Shown here: positions 12,291 through 24,230 of the stretch, in pieces | How the letters are laid out: each line of letters begins with the position of its first letter | Numbering within the stretch: the stretch's first letter is position 1 | Source of the DNA: Podospora bellae-mahoneyi | Taxonomy: Eukaryota; Ascomycota; Sordariomycetes; Sordariales; Podosporaceae | Assembly: GCF_035222275.1 (NCBI RefSeq) | Contig: NC_085881.1 | Span: 4,774,001 to 4,838,000 of the forward strand | Direction: 5' to 3' | DNA: 64,000 nt | Translations under genes and position numbers: made by a program | The notes under the pieces: generated by a model | Seen by the model: the letters and a program-made list of their open reading frames with translations, nothing else | Told to the model about the DNA's origin: nothing | Database searches by the model: none

Positions 12291-14364
12291 CCTGAAGGTT
12301 GGTTGATTGTATGGAGAGATTGCGTTTTGTGTGAGGGGTGATGAGAATTAGTGTCTGGAAGGTGGGATCTCCCCCGGTCATATATCAACAATACTAGTTG
12401 ATAGCACGATGCGGCTTGCTCGCTCAACGGGTGGCTTTGTCGTGTAGAGCCAAGCTAGAGCTCACTATAGGCTTGGGCATGTTTTCTTGACGCAAGGTTC
12501 CTTGATCGGGATTGTAGAGTAGCACGTCGTGGACAAAATAACGGGCACAGCAAAGTAGGTCAATTCGGGAGAGGAGTCCGAATCAAACTTGAGTGATACC
12601 TAGTTAAGATGCGTTAGAGATGATTAGTTACTAGGGCTCGGAAGATAGTTAATCGATCTTAACGAATAGTTAAAGAGGCCTATTCATTATTTAATGAGGT
12701 ATAAATTAATGGCCATCACACGTTCTACTAACCTAGAGTACCTGCTATTTTTGTCCAGGACATGAGTAGGCGCTTCGAAAAGAGGACGGTGAGAAATGGC
12801 CGACGTCATGGGCAAAGCCGGAACATGATGTCGAGATCCAGCGGGCGCTTTGCCATGGAGTCCACCGGACCCATGCAAACATCCGTAGTTGAAGCTAAAA
12901 TCGATCGCTCCAGGGGGGATGGTTCTTAGATCCAGATTCCCGCAGATCTACAACTCCACGTCAATAACTAGACCGAGCGAAAAGTTCCCAACCTTGAACC
13001 GTCTTGCACCAGCTTGACGATTCTGAAGCTAAGGACTGATGATGTCAGAAAAAGGGGTTCAGGAACGCTAACACAGATGTCTGTCTTTAGGAGAACAGCA
13101 AGTTCGTCATGTAACGTCAATCATAAATCTTTGGTGGCTTGAAGCCCGAGATATTCAGCTGCATCTTCAAAATCTGGATGACTGCCAAGACGGCTTCTTT
13201 GAAACAACAACTATATAGGGGCAGGGTGTGTGCTTAATAGCCGATGCCCTGCTTTCCGATCTTGCATCATGTCAGCAATCAGTGAGTGATCTTCCCACCA
13301 GGTGCCGTCGTATTGGGTGCAGCAGAGTTGACTATGTACAATATATATGTATGAGAAAGGTAACGAATGGGAACAAATGGATTTTTTGTGCAGGCCATCA
13401 ACTCCAACAAGAGTCATTGCGTCCTCTGTGCGTCTGCCAGTGGTGACGAGGAACTTCTTCAGCCCTACAACAAGCTCCACTGGCTGATGGGGAAGGCTAG
13501 AAACTTGGCGTTACGTCAATAGCGTCCGAGGTCCAACCTCGCGGTAACGTCCTGTCAATCAAATTTGTCGTGATAGAATGCTTACTTGCCTTCTGTCGTC
13601 TCGGTTGAGGAACAAGACCTCAGCTTTTAGCATTCATCATGAAGCGAGGACATCCGGACGTCCCGACGGTGAGGACACGCCAACCGTGACTTGTGGAAAG
13701 CTGCGTCCAGTAGGGAGACACTGCAGCGTTGTGAGCCCCTCGGGCCGAATCTTCAGGCTCAAATATGCTGTCGATCTTTGCAGATTATGTGTCGGTAAAG
13801 AAATCAGGAACTTTGGAAGTTCAAAGTCGACGCAAAACTCTTTGGATGCCTTGTATCTTGAAGCCCAAAGAACATTTACAAAAGAAAAGTTGACATCGGA
13901 CAATAAAGCCACGCTATTCCCAATCAGAACATCTCCACAATTTAGCGCCGTTGTCTTATCGATAAACCAAAAACTAAGCCACAGTCCCCATCTCAACGGA
14001 CGCGGCGCTACTTTCCCGTTTCAGCGTTTCCCCCGTTTGGTCACCACCTGTCCACAAGGCTGAGAGCCGAGTTATTGATTTTTGTCGTCACCTGCACTTG
14101 CCCACTCTTGTTGATTTGCTCGTGTGTGGTGCATATTCAGCTCCAAACTGTCGGGTCTCCGCCTTGCGCCCCTCTCTCTAACAACCGTTTTCTAGGAGGC
14201 CGTCCGGGGTAATTGGCCGATTCCCCACGTGCTAGGCATGTTGTTTCAAGACTTTCAAAACATCACATCATCATCAACAACCTAAAACACACCCAAGCCG
14301 ATTCTAAAAATACCTCCCACGTGGCTGGCAGAGCAAGGTGGCGATTTCACTCGGTACCTACAAC
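12291..14364. other. Intergenic region, con-6 to TMEM234-like gene
   Basis: A 2.1 kb divergent spacer. About 12590-12720 is clearly AT-rich, with TTAAC/TTAAT runs. The longest open frame (13578-14063, +) has no recognisable motif and atypical composition. The right end should hold the promoter of the TMEM234-like gene. Confidence 0.55.
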
Positions 14365-14965
14365 ATGGCTGCCTCAGACATCCTCCTCTCTGACAACCCA
14401 GAGCCGAAACCTCCGGTGGTCAACTACGTCCTCTCCTTTTTGCTGGTGGGCATAGCGTGGGGGTTGACGACACCCTTCATCCGCGCCGCGGCCCGCTCCC
14501 ACTCCCCTCCACCCCACCCGCTGCTCGAGTCACGCTCTGTGCAGTCGAGTGTGGTGAAGCGGAAGGTGCTCGGGGCCTTTTTTGGTGTGATGGACCTGTT
14601 GAGGAACCCGAGGTATGCGGTGCCGCTGGTGCTGAACTTGACGGGGAGCGTGTGGTTCTTTTTGTTGATTGGGAAGGCTGGTATGTGTCACCCCCCCTCC
14701 CCTCGTATGGGAAAGGGTAGGTGGCTGGATGGTTGCTGATAGGATGATACAGAACTGAGCTTGACGGTGCCTATTGTGAATACCTGTGCGTTCTTGTTTA
14801 CCGTGCTGGGTGAGTGGTGGGTGGAAGGGAAGGTTATCAGTCGTGGTAGGGCTTGTTGCTATATTCAACTACGGCCAATAGCTAACTTGTGTACCAGATA
14901 CCTTGATTGGCATGTTTTTATCCGTGGGTGGAATTGCATTGTGTGTACAGAGCAAGAATGTTTAG
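14365..14965 (+). CDS. TMEM234-like small multispanning membrane protein
   Basis: Three exons (14365-14680, 14753-14845, 14898-14965) with 72- and 52-nt GT-AG introns, all phase 1, give 158 aa. Hydrophobic segments lie near residues 20-38, 85-103, 108-125 and 138-152, for example NYVLSFLLVGIAWG, LTGSVWFFLLIGKA and LIGMFLSVGGIALC. The PIVNTCAFLFT segment and the overall length match the TMEM234/C1orf91 family, distant relatives of EamA/DMT transporters whose biochemical function is not established. A central loop of about 30 residues is rich in Pro and His. The protein is probably endomembrane; substrate unknown. Confidence 0.82.
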
Positions 14966-15727
14966 ATTCGTTGATGGTAGTTGGAGTACATGTATTATAC
15001 ACAGTCGAAGAGATTTAGCGTATCATATTGAAGCCACTTAATGCAAGACTGTTTTGCAATTCAACAACTATTTTCCTACGCTGCTCCCGGCAGCTCGTAG
15101 GGCCCTCCCTTTTTTGGTATCCTTTAACGTCCCCTGACAAAATATGCTGTGTGTATGCATGTATGACCATCCAACCCACCCGCAAGAAGCTCCTGTTCCA
15201 GACAGAGCTCCAAGCCAGTACCAAACCATTCAACAAATATGTACAGTTGAACTTTTTAATAACCATAACGAAACGACAAAAGAAAAAGAATAAATCCAAA
15301 ACGGGGAAAATAAAACCTGTATCCCTGCGTGTGCTGACCCGTGGTATCTTGTAATCCAATGTTTTAAAAACCCCAAACAAAACCTGGAATTCATCGAAAA
15401 TGTCGCCCCAAAAGAAAAAGAAGAAAAATGTTCAGAGGGAAAATGACCTTCCCCCCCATGATGCAAAGAAGAGAAGAAGAGAGGAGATAATTATTTTTGT
15501 GTAGTTGATGACTCGCATCGTATCGTGTTGTTGTTGCCCCCCTTTTTGGCCGACGGAGAATTTGGCAAGGGGGGCCCCCGGGGTATCGATGTGTGTAAAC
15601 ATTAAGTTTTTTTCTCCCATCATGGTCGTGGTTTCGTGAGGCATGGTGAAAAGATCGTCGAGTTGAACCGGCCGTGAACCGTGATGTGATCAGGTCGTCG
15701 TCGTCGTGACAAGTCGTGAATTAGGGA
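14966..15727. other. Convergent intergenic region
   Basis: This lies between the 3' ends of the TMEM234-like gene (+) and the four-exon gene (-). It is A-rich (for example 15270-15310), as expected of 3' UTRs. No gene was seen. Confidence 0.55.
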
Positions 15728-16683
15728 TTAAGCTCTCCGAGTCCGAACCCACCGCTGCACAGCGCGGAGGCTTGGGTCTTCGTCTACCCAGCGGCCCATG
15801 GTCATGTCGGAGACCTGAAGCTCCGAGTAGATGGCTTCGTCGGTGATGTTTGCGAGCTCCTACTTTTTGTAAGTTTTTCTGAGGGGGCAACAGGAAAAGG
15901 AGAAAAAAGAAACAGTGAAAAGTAGACGTACAGCACGCAGTTGTTGGTCGCAGGCCCTAAGTTGGCTCTGGTTGCCAGAGTGAGGCCTGCCACCCATAAG
16001 AATCTGATCCCGCCATTCGATCCAGCGCTGCACAGCAGCCTGACGGAGATAGATCTTTTGGCCTTCGTGACGGCGAGCGTAGGCGTCAAGGAGGACTCTG
16101 TTGGGTCCATGACGTTAATATCAAGAAAAAGGGGAGGACGGATAACCAAGTTTGGAGGACGAGAAACCTACTGCTTAAGCTCGGCCTTGGCCTGCTCATC
16201 CGCACCACCACTCGCGCGGGGGACTGTGATGTCGGCAGCGCAGTTGAGAATGTGCTGACCATCAAGAGCGCACTGGCGAAGTGCTGCCCATCCCTCCGTG
16301 TAGTAGTCATCCATGTCGGTAGGGTTGACCGGGGCAGCAGCAATGTAATACTGAAGAGTGCGAAAGTCGGAAAGCAACTCGGCCACGCGGGCGGTGCGGT
16401 ATTCGTTGACTGGAGCTTCCCGTTAGTCTCATAACTTCCTGAGGAGTGGTGGCCTGCCAAGGTGAAGATCGCTTTTCAGCAAGCCTCGTCGGGGGTGGCG
16501 CCTCGGTTGGATTCATGGGAGTGGACGATGGCTTCCCGAGGGATACTGTCGTAAATTTCCGATGACGCACAAGCCCATCAGAGGGGGTGGGCATTGTGTT
16601 GATAGGGCTTAGGCTTGGGTGTAGGGGGTAAAAGAGGGGGGGTGTGGGTGCTAAAGGGCGAGCAACATACGTCCGTCAGACAT
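15728..16683 (-). CDS. Unrecognised four-exon protein, 182 aa
   Basis: The exons are 16683-16671, 16409-16172, 16097-15932 and 15859-15728. All splice sites are GT-AG, and the phases (1, 2, 0) leave one open frame from a 13-nt first exon coding MSDG to a TAA. The product is soluble, with no signal peptide or membrane segment. Its middle and end look helical and are rich in Arg, Gln and Trp (for example RQAAVQRWIEWRDQIL and LRAVQRWVRTRRA). I do not recognise the family. The first intron, 261 nt, is long for this window. A different first exon is possible, since an open stretch inside that intron reads like protein for about 28 codons but ends in a stop and has no matching splice sites. Confidence 0.68.
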
Positions 16684-19216
16684 GGTAGCGGTCAGGTTTT
16701 GGAGAACTGAAAGTCGAGCGTGGAAGAAGGGCGAATATATAGGGTCAAGGAATGATTGAGTTCGATGGCAAGAACTGCTCGTTATCTCGAACTTGGTGAA
16801 AAGCAAGGCAGGAGTGAGAAAAAAAAGATGGTTGATGCTGGGAAAACAAGGAAGGCCAGGAGGATGGGAGTATGCTGCACTCTATGCAAGACACAAGAGA
16901 TATCAAGTCTGAAAAGAGAAGAGATTGGCGGTCAATCGCTGAGTGAAGGTGATGATGGCTTGGTGGTGTCCTGTCGACGGCAACTGGGGCGAACCCCATT
17001 GACTTTATGTAGATGTCTCGACATGGTGGATATCAAACCGTTGAGGGGATCAAGACCAAAGACATCGCAAGGAGGACTCCGAATCAGAGTTCCCCCTAGA
17101 GGTACGTATCTTGGACGGGGTCAATGTGTGTGAGTGTGTGAGTGCGTGAGTGAGATGGCAGCATGCACGTTGTCACGATAAACCCGGGACTAAGTCCCGG
17201 AGTATTTCGACAGCATGACTACGTCAAAGGCTTGGGTAAGTCTATACCCGCAGAGAGGACAGATTAGATCATCAGCCGCTTGATGCCCAGCCTGCAGGCC
17301 GGTGCCCTGTCGCACGAGGAGGGAGATGCATCGCCATGTTAGTGGAGGAGAGGTTTGATGGAGGTGGAGTGTCGAGATGCTACGTCGATTTCCTGCTATC
17401 CATGTGCCTTGCATTCCATTCCTCGTAGGGATAAGGCCCCTACCTAGCTGGGCAGTGTTGTACCGTGAGTCCACCCCCCCCTTTGTCCGTGATACCGAAT
17501 GAATGCACGGCCTTGAACCTCCACTTCCCCCACCGCTGCAAGGCCTGAGATGTGAGAGGCTGGAGAGGGACGATGGAGGCAGCAGAATGACGGCGGCACA
17601 CGGCTGCAACGGTGTGATTTCAGACAGGCCCTGGTCAGGCTGGACAAGAGCTGCAGGTCCAATGCAGCCTCCTATCGTTTGGGCGGCATCTCACGGCCAA
17701 AGGCTGTGGAAATGCCTTGAAGGGTTCGATATGGGACAAAAAGAGCCTCTCGGGCCCTGTCCTGGTGGCTTTGGATGGTTTGTGCACCGTGATGTTGACA
17801 GGGGGGTCCCCGAAACGGCAGTTCTAACGAGTATTCAGCGACGCCACAGTAGATGGGCTAAACCGCTTTCGGGCCTCCCCGGTGATGGCCAGAACGGCCA
17901 GAACTCTCCGTGGAGGCAGCTTGCTGTGGCTCAAGACTTCGGCAGCCAATGGCCTTCCTAGCCGTGTTGCCCAACAACTCCCAACACCGTTGCCGAAGCA
18001 AGCTGAAGCAGCAAAAAACATCAATGGTGCAGTTTTGTCATTCGATTCCTGGGCCAAATGTGAGCAAGTGGGAGGGACCGTCTTTCTTGGATAACCGTTT
18101 TTGGACTTTCTCGAAGTGTCTCGGACTGGTGATGACGCTGTTTTGCGGTGTGAGGACGGGACGAACGGCAGGCGGCGCCGTTGAGAGAGGCTTGAGAGGC
18201 TTGAAGCAGCCTTGGAGGGGATCCACGACCCCTCCTTCCATCCGCCAAACGGGAGACGACTTTCTCGCCAAGTCCATGAAGAAGGCTGCTTGTCAGCTTC
18301 TCAGGGCCCTCTGGTCGACCTGCAGCAGCGTGCATCGACCTCTCACAGTCCTTCCCACGCACCCGGATAACCTTGCCCCCATGAACTATGCACTCATCGT
18401 CCGAACTCTTCTGCCACACTAATCCCCAACATGCCTAACCCGATCCCACGCACTCGGGTAGAATCCGAATTTGAGAGGCAGCTTTGTGGGTCCCTGCATG
18501 TAATTCCAAGTTGAAACCGACCAGAGTCGAAACGTCGATGAGGACCATCCCCAGATCCTGGCCGCTTTGCTGGCGGCCCAGAAGCCACACACAAGAGCCG
18601 CTTGTTGACAACCGCACCAGTGGCATCTATTCCCGCATCTCCCGCCGTTGCTCCCGTCCAGGTTGCCACAGCGTGGTTTGGTCCGCGTGGGCCGCAGGAA
18701 TAGGTAACTGCCCCGTCAGCAAAAGCAAAAGCATCTTGATGCGGTCACTGTCCGCCCAGTTGCGTTGAGGGTCTCGGTTCAGAGGCACGAAGCTAGTGGG
18801 TAGATATCTGGCTGTTTCACACCGCAGCACGCACCCACAACGAGCAACGTCTTCAGCCTTCAAACGGTAAGCCACACTGGATACGACACAGGGCACACGG
18901 CTACGAGGCTACGCCCATTGTGACATGGTTGAATCTTGAACCGGTCTATTTTAGACGCTCTTTCCTGCATGCTGCATATGATAGATTCTATGGCACGAGT
19001 GAATGAACCGTAGCACAAAACAACGCGCGGGATGTGGATATAGGGGGTCCAAAAACCTCACCGTATCATATCTGATTTCTTGTCTACTCCCCCACTCCCT
19101 CACTCCCTCAGCCTGACCTTCCAAGAGCCCACAGCGAATCAGCACCTGGCATCCTGCCTGGTCGGCCGCGGCACTACACCCACTTTCCCCCGAGGTAGTA
19201 TTTTCTCTCCCTCACC
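16684..19216. other. Intergenic region upstream of the four-exon gene
   Basis: A 2.5 kb stretch without a supportable gene. It holds a GTGA/GTGT microsatellite at about 17124-17155. Several open frames of 70-170 codons overlap on both strands between 17.4 and 18.5 kb, but none shows a domain, a signal peptide or splice structure. Confidence 0.5.
17124..17155. repeat. TG/GTGA microsatellite
   Basis: A short imperfect run of TGTG and GAGTG units in non-coding DNA. Confidence 0.75.
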
Positions 19217-20354
19217 TCAGTCCTTCTCGGCGATAGCCTGTAATCTGTCGTCGATCTCATCCTCTGTAAGTGTCCTGAACCCAGGGTATGTGCCTTCCTT
19301 GCCGTCTGGGCGTGGCCCCCCCACAATACCAATCTCAATCTCGGTCTTCTTGAAGTCCATGCTGAGGACCGTGCTCAGTGTTGTGATTGCAAGCTCAACA
19401 ACCTCCTTCCAATCACCGTCCGCATAATCCCGGTTCTTGAGCTTCTTCTCGAGATGATTGAGCGCCTCCTGCTGCTTGGGACCCGCAGCTGTGCCCTTGT
19501 AACCGATATAGTAACCGGCGGGGTCGCACTTGAATAACTGCGGCCCAAACTCGGAATCGAGGGAGATCAGCGTCACAGCGAGGCCATATGGGCGCATGTA
19601 TGCCTAGCAAGGATGTCAGCTTCGATATTCCAATATTCCCCTGCCAAGGCAAGTCAATATTTCCCGTCGTCATACCCGTTGAGTGTACACTTGACTGATA
19701 TTGGCAAGTCTCTTGGCCAGAGCATCGCATGGCATCTCATAGCCAAACTTGTATCTGAACTCGGCCGCTTCTGACTGGGCACGCTGGGAGAACGCTCGCG
19801 CATCTGCGATGGAGCCGGTCATGACGCAACCAACCGAGGGCGAGATCTGGAAGATGTGTGTGACGGAAGAAGGGTCGATGAGCTTGTCCTGCACCACGCT
19901 GTTAGAGCTGACCGGCTAGGCAGCAGAATATCGGTTGCTTCTGACGTACTGGAACCTTCTTCTGGGACAGGACAACAGCGCAGTCCTTGCCCCTGACGCC
20001 AATGGACATGATGTTGGCGGCTGTGATGGCCTTGAAGGCATATTCTGCAGGACATCCCTTTGTCAGTCTCTCTCCTACTCAGACGCAACCAGTCCCCATT
20101 TCCAATTCTCTCAACTCTTCGACGGCTTCCTCTCCTTGGTTCCTCCTCGTCTACTGCCCTCCTTCTCCCCTTGCCCCTCCCTCTCGGCTATGGCACTTGT
20201 ACATACCAACTTGGTACAGTCTTCCTTGGTCGGAGAAAATGGTAATGTGTCGGTCGTAACCAGCGTTGCCTGCGCATCAGGTGTTAGCCAGGACCAAAGT
20301 GGAGCTCGAAGCTCGCCCGACAGCGTCGCAGCTGGTAATCAACGTACCCGCCAT
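19217..20354 (-). CDS. 20S proteasome subunit alpha-1 (Scl1/PSMA6 type)
   Basis: Five exons (20354-20348, 20269-20207, 20044-19950, 19888-19676, 19603-19217) give 254 aa in one frame. The first exon is only 7 nt (ATG GCG G) and the acceptor restores [15 protein letters not shown]. The start carries the alpha-subunit N-terminal signature, with [20 protein letters not shown], then the KAIT and [10 protein letters not shown] elements. RPYG and DSEFGPQL follow, typical of alpha-1 orthologues (yeast Scl1, human PSMA6). It forms one position in the outer heptameric rings of the 20S core, which gate substrate entry and contact the 19S cap in cytosol and nucleus. The acidic/Lys-rich tail end is normal. 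No defect was seen. Confidence 0.96.
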
Positions 20355-21045
20355 CTTGACCGATGTGAGCTGATGAAAGCTTTATTGAAGGATTGTGTGA
20401 GCGAATGGGAGGAGGACGAATCGGTAGATGCGCAATGTCAGAAGATCGGGCAGTGGTGGTTGTTTGGTGGTGGTGGTGTTGGTGTTGAGCAGGCGGCAAG
20501 GAGCTTCGTTCGTCGTTGCGGTTGGCCTGGCAGGGAAGCTCCAGCTGCCCATCGACGCGTTGCTCTGCTTGCCTGGAGAAGGCTGACGGCCAGCTGTTGC
20601 GGGCGGTCTGGCTGCCTTGAAAGTTAGGCATTAATAGAAAGCAGATCTTGGCTTAAGCGTCATGGCTGGGGCCCAAGCTTCAATGGTAGTGGGGTTGCCC
20701 CACATTCTTAACTTCTGCTCTGTTATCGGGCGCAAGACCCCTGTATTGGGCGCTGATAAGCACTGGCGGAACAGAAATTTGCTGCAGGCTGTTTCTCATT
20801 CAACTGGCAGCATCGACACAAACACCCAATAGAACTCACGACATCGCCAAACGGCCCCAATATTTCTTGCATTCAGAAACTCTTGGGTCTCGTTGAAAAC
20901 AGCGCTACTCGGCTCAATTTGCACTTTTGCCGTTTCTGTGGGAACCCGCGCCCCTGTCCGTCCTACGTCGTCTGTCTCGGTCCAGGGCTTTTTTTTCTTC
21001 ACCTCGGTCGACACCTGTTTGCCTGCTTCTTCTTTGCTGGCCAAC
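20355..21045. other. Divergent intergenic region, proteasome alpha-1 and WKF-domain gene
   Basis: About 0.7 kb containing both promoters. The frame upstream of the WKF gene is open to 20893 but has no in-frame ATG before 21046, so it is treated as 5' leader. Confidence 0.6.
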
Positions 21046-22305
21046 ATGTCCGCTCGTGTCCCGGCCTGGAAGCGATTGGGCCTCAAGCTCAAGGGAGCAT
21101 CTGACGAGAGCCCTGTCTTGAGCTCAACCGGCCCCAATGCCAATTCCGCTTCGCAAGTAAACAGCAGCCCTGTGAGCGCGCTCAAGAGAAAGCAACCACT
21201 ATATCAGTCGCCGGCCAACAGCTATAACAGCAATTCGTATGTGCAAACTCCCAACAAGAGGTTGCGAGCCGACGAACAAACACCTGGATCACAAAGAAAA
21301 TCTGTGTCCTTCACAGCGGACACCAAGAAGACATCCGTCGAACCAGCAAAGAAGAAGGCAAAGAAAAAGAAGGCCAAGAGGCCAGCGCAACCTGTTGCCA
21401 AACCCGAGACGAACCTTGAACCATCCCTCGATTACCTTCGCCAGTGGCACACTGCGCGCGACTCGTGGAAGTTCAACAAGAACCACCAGACATTGCTCAT
21501 TAAGTATCTCTTTGACGGCGACAAGATCCCGTCAGCCGATATTCCAATTTTCTACCAATATATCAGCGACCTCAAGGGAGGCGTGCGGACGAGGTTACGA
21601 GAGACGGCGGTGGAGATCAAGAAGAAAGATATGGAGCAGGGTGTCAGCGCTTTCCCTGCCGACACCAAGGACAAGGCCACCAAGCAGACAGAGTACGAGG
21701 AGGTTATCTCGCGATTTCTTGAGGACCTGCAACAGCATCAAAAGCAACGTCAGTCTACTGGTACCAATGCCAATGGCAAGCGCCCATTAGAGGAGGTACA
21801 ATATGTCATCAGAACCGTGGACCCTCTGGTCAAGCAGCGAGCACTGAGGCGCATTCGCGCTGAGATCGTGGCCGTAGAATTAGCGTCGGACAGTGAGGAG
21901 AGCACCACAACATCGACAGCCGCTGCGTCAACTATCACTTCCTCTTCGTCATCGTCAGGACAGGAGAATGCAGTCGCAGATAAGAGAACACGCAGTGACG
22001 ATGATTCACAGCAGCCTGCCAAGAAGCGCAGACTGAGAAAAGTACGCAATATCAGCGATGATGAGAGCAGCAGCTCGTCCGAGTCGGAAAGTGACAGCTC
22101 TGACGACGATGACGATGACGATGACGAAGATGAGAACATGGCGGATGCGCCGAATGGTAAGGAGGATGAGGAAACGAGTAGCAGCAGCTCGTCCTCCTCC
22201 GAGTCTTCATCAGAGGATGAGTCTGATGATGAAGAGGAAGCAGATGATGGGAGCGATTCTGACAGCAGCGAAAGTAGCGAGAGTAGTGAGAGTGATTCGG
22301 ACTGA
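21046..22305 (+). CDS. WKF-domain protein, nucleolar type (C7orf50-like)
   Basis: A single exon of 419 aa from the ATG at 21046. The N-terminal 130 residues are basic and disordered, with KKKAKKKKAKRPA. Residues about 140-215 hold the WKF domain, with the diagnostic run RDSWKFNKNHQTLLIKYLFD and then ADIPIFYQYI. The C-terminal third is made of serine and acidic runs (DDDDDDDDEDE, SSSSSSSESSSEDESD), the composition of nucleolar chaperone-like and ribosome-biogenesis proteins. The human homologue C7orf50 is associated with nucleolus and pre-ribosomes, but its molecular role is poorly defined. Nucleolar location is inferred from composition. There is no enzyme motif. The low-complexity tail is likely prone to length variation. 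Confidence 0.85.
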   Translation: MSARVPAWKRLGLKLKGASDESPVLSSTGPNANSASQVNSSPVSALKRKQPLYQSPANSYNSNSYVQTPNKRLRADEQTPGSQRKSVSFTADTKKTSVEPAKKKAKKKKAKRPAQPVAKPETNLEPSLDYLRQWHTARDSWKFNKNHQTLLIKYLFDGDKIPSADIPIFYQYISDLKGGVRTRLRETAVEIKKKDMEQGVSAFPADTKDKATKQTEYEEVISRFLEDLQQHQKQRQSTGTNANGKRPLEEVQYVIRTVDPLVKQRALRRIRAEIVAVELASDSEESTTTSTAAASTITSSSSSSGQENAVADKRTRSDDDSQQPAKKRRLRKVRNISDDESSSSSESESDSSDDDDDDDDEDENMADAPNGKEDEETSSSSSSSSESSSEDESDDEEEADDGSDSDSSESSESSESDSD

Positions 22306-22913
22306 GCGTCTGTCTTGTTTAGAGGTTATTAGCCAGATGGGTCAAATTTTGTTACGGTCTGGTCATCATGTACATCATAAATGTGCTTCACAGCATGGCG
22401 GACTGTTACTCAAGCTAATTCAGCACTCGGATATGGTAGATCAATGACAACTGAATTTCTAATGTCACAGGGTGTCTCATGTAACAGTAAAATAGAATAC
22501 CATAAATAAAAAGAGAGTCGCTGCCACCCAATGATGTTTGCGCTGTACAGTGTAATCCTGTACCTGATGTTCAAGACGATGCCACCCGCCACTTCTACCT
22601 ACTCCTCTTTCTCGGCCATGACAAGAAGATTGAAATAAATGTACGATGGTCCCGCAACGCCTTGCTACAAAAATCGAAAATCATAAAAGCAGACAGCCTA
22701 CCTAATGCTGCGCATAAATACCAGAATACCTCCCAATCCGCTCTAGCTCTGCCCTTGGGTCACGCCAACCCCTGATCACCAACCGACGTGCTCACATGAT
22801 CCATAAATGCAGCTGCTCCCCTCTCTTGTATCCAAAGGAAGATAAACTCATAAACATCGTTGCCTTGACCAGCTCACATTGACTGGAAGCCAGAACAGAA
22901 AAAGAAAAAAAAA
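22306..22913. other. Convergent intergenic region
   Basis: The 3' flanks of the WKF gene (+) and the SIS-domain gene (-). No gene or structured element was seen. Confidence 0.55.
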
Positions 22914-24230
22914 TCATGCCTCCTCCATCAGACTCCCCACCTCAAGAAGTCCAACACACTCTCCCCGATCCATAACAGCGACAATCGCATTATCCTCATA
23001 CTGCCCATCCCCAAGCGCAACCCTCATCCCCAGCACCCACTCGGCCGCCTTTTCCACGCTCGAGTCGGCAGCAACAGGCACAAACTCCTTCTTGCTCGTC
23101 ACCAGCCACCCCTTCAGCTCCTCCAACCCGGTCACCAGATCCGCCGAGTCCAGCTTCCTGATCCGCCTGGGGGAGATAACATCCCCGGTCTGCAACCTCA
23201 CCCACCCGGAAGGCGAGGCATAGCCCGCCCTGAGCACATCCGCACCCGTAGCCGTCTTTTCTGGGGGGGTATCCAGGAGCGGAATCATCTCCATTCGCAC
23301 CGCCAGTTCCCTCGCGCTCTTTTCACTCGAGCTTGGCTTCCTCAGTGCAGCCCCGATCGCGCCGCCGGGGTGATTTTTGGCAAACACGCTCGCCACGCTG
23401 GGGTGTAGCTCCCTGCTGGCGACGATTGCGAGCGCATCCCCTACCGTCAGCGCCACCGTCGTGGAGGTTGTTGGTGCCGACACGCCAAAGGACTTTGTCT
23501 CTGGCTCGTGGATCGGTGCGGGAAGAAGGATGGTGTCGGGGCGGTGCTTGATCAGCTCGCATGTTTCCGGGCGGGTGTGAGACGTCAAGAGGATGAGAGG
23601 AAGTGACTTGTCGAGGTGGGGAAGAAGCGTCAGGAGCTCGGGGGTTTTGCCGGAGAAGGTGATCAGCAAGAAGGTGTCGCGGGGGCCGATCTGGCCCAGA
23701 TCGCCGTGGAGGGCCTCGGTGGGGTGGAGAAAAACGGCTTGGATGGCGAGGGAGTTGAAGGTTGCGACGAGCTTCTTGGCGATGTGCCCTGACTTGCCGA
23801 CGCCTATTACTACTATCTTGCCGTCTGTCGCTCGTCGGCTGTGGGAGTGGTGTTGGTGGTGGGGGTATTTGGGGTGGTTGCGGCGGGTGATGGCCTCAAC
23901 GGCGCGGTTGAAGCCTTCGCGGGCGAGACGGTCGGTGGAGTAGAGCGCCGTCAGGTTCTGCAGGGCAGTGGTCTCGGTGGAGAGGACGTGGACGGCGTTG
24001 GAGAGACGCTCTTCGACGGCGAGCTTCTCGTCGGCGACGGCAATGGCCGGCTGGGAGAGGGAGAGGGCCTCGATCGGCATGCCATTGCAAAAGTCATCGT
24101 CCTCGGCGGGTGTGATGGGGGACGGAGGGGACAGTGGGGGGATGGTTGAGAAGGTTGGAGGCATCTGGCGGAGGAGGTAGACCTCGCTGTTGTGGACGGG
24201 AGTGCGCCCGTGCTGGCGCTGTTCAACCAT
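22914..24230 (-). CDS. KdsD/GutQ-like arabinose-5-phosphate isomerase (SIS domain)
   Basis: A single exon of 438 aa from the ATG at 24230; the frame is open further upstream but has no earlier ATG. Residues about 137-298 are a SIS sugar-phosphate-binding domain with [35 protein letters not shown], a VGDALAI stretch and the NHPGGAIG turn, the signature set of bacterial KdsD/KpsF/GutQ isomerases that interconvert ribulose-5-phosphate and arabinose-5-phosphate. The last about 120 residues sit where bacterial homologues carry two CBS domains, and are at best a degenerate version. Fungi do not make Kdo, so the physiological product is unclear. A role in pentose or pentitol metabolism is inference. 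GC content is high, notably in the third codon position. Confidence 0.85.
   Translation of the reverse strand: MVEQRQHGRTPVHNSEVYLLRQMPPTFSTIPPLSPPSPITPAEDDDFCNGMPIEALSLSQPAIAVADEKLAVEERLSNAVHVLSTETTALQNLTALYSTDRLAREGFNRAVEAITRRNHPKYPHHQHHSHSRRATDGKIVVIGVGKSGHIAKKLVATFNSLAIQAVFLHPTEALHGDLGQIGPRDTFLLITFSGKTPELLTLLPHLDKSLPLILLTSHTRPETCELIKHRPDTILLPAPIHEPETKSFGVSAPTTSTTVALTVGDALAIVASRELHPSVASVFAKNHPGGAIGAALRKPSSSEKSARELAVRMEMIPLLDTPPEKTATGADVLRAGYASPSGWVRLQTGDVISPRRIRKLDSADLVTGLEELKGWLVTSKKEFVPVAADSSVEKAAEWVLGMRVALGDGQYEDNAIVAVMDRGECVGLLEVGSLMEEA

Noticed and set aside
12590-12720. AT-rich stretch considered as a RIP-mutated repeat
   Set aside because: Too short, with no recognisable element ends or coding remnants; the base composition alone does not support the call.
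13578-14063. 161-codon open frame on the plus strand
   Set aside because: No family features, no signal peptide, Cys/Ser/Arg-rich chance-like composition, and a comparable frame exists on the opposite strand.
17503-18422. Several overlapping frames of 70-170 codons on both strands
   Set aside because: Mutually overlapping in several frames with no motif, as expected of GC-rich non-coding DNA.
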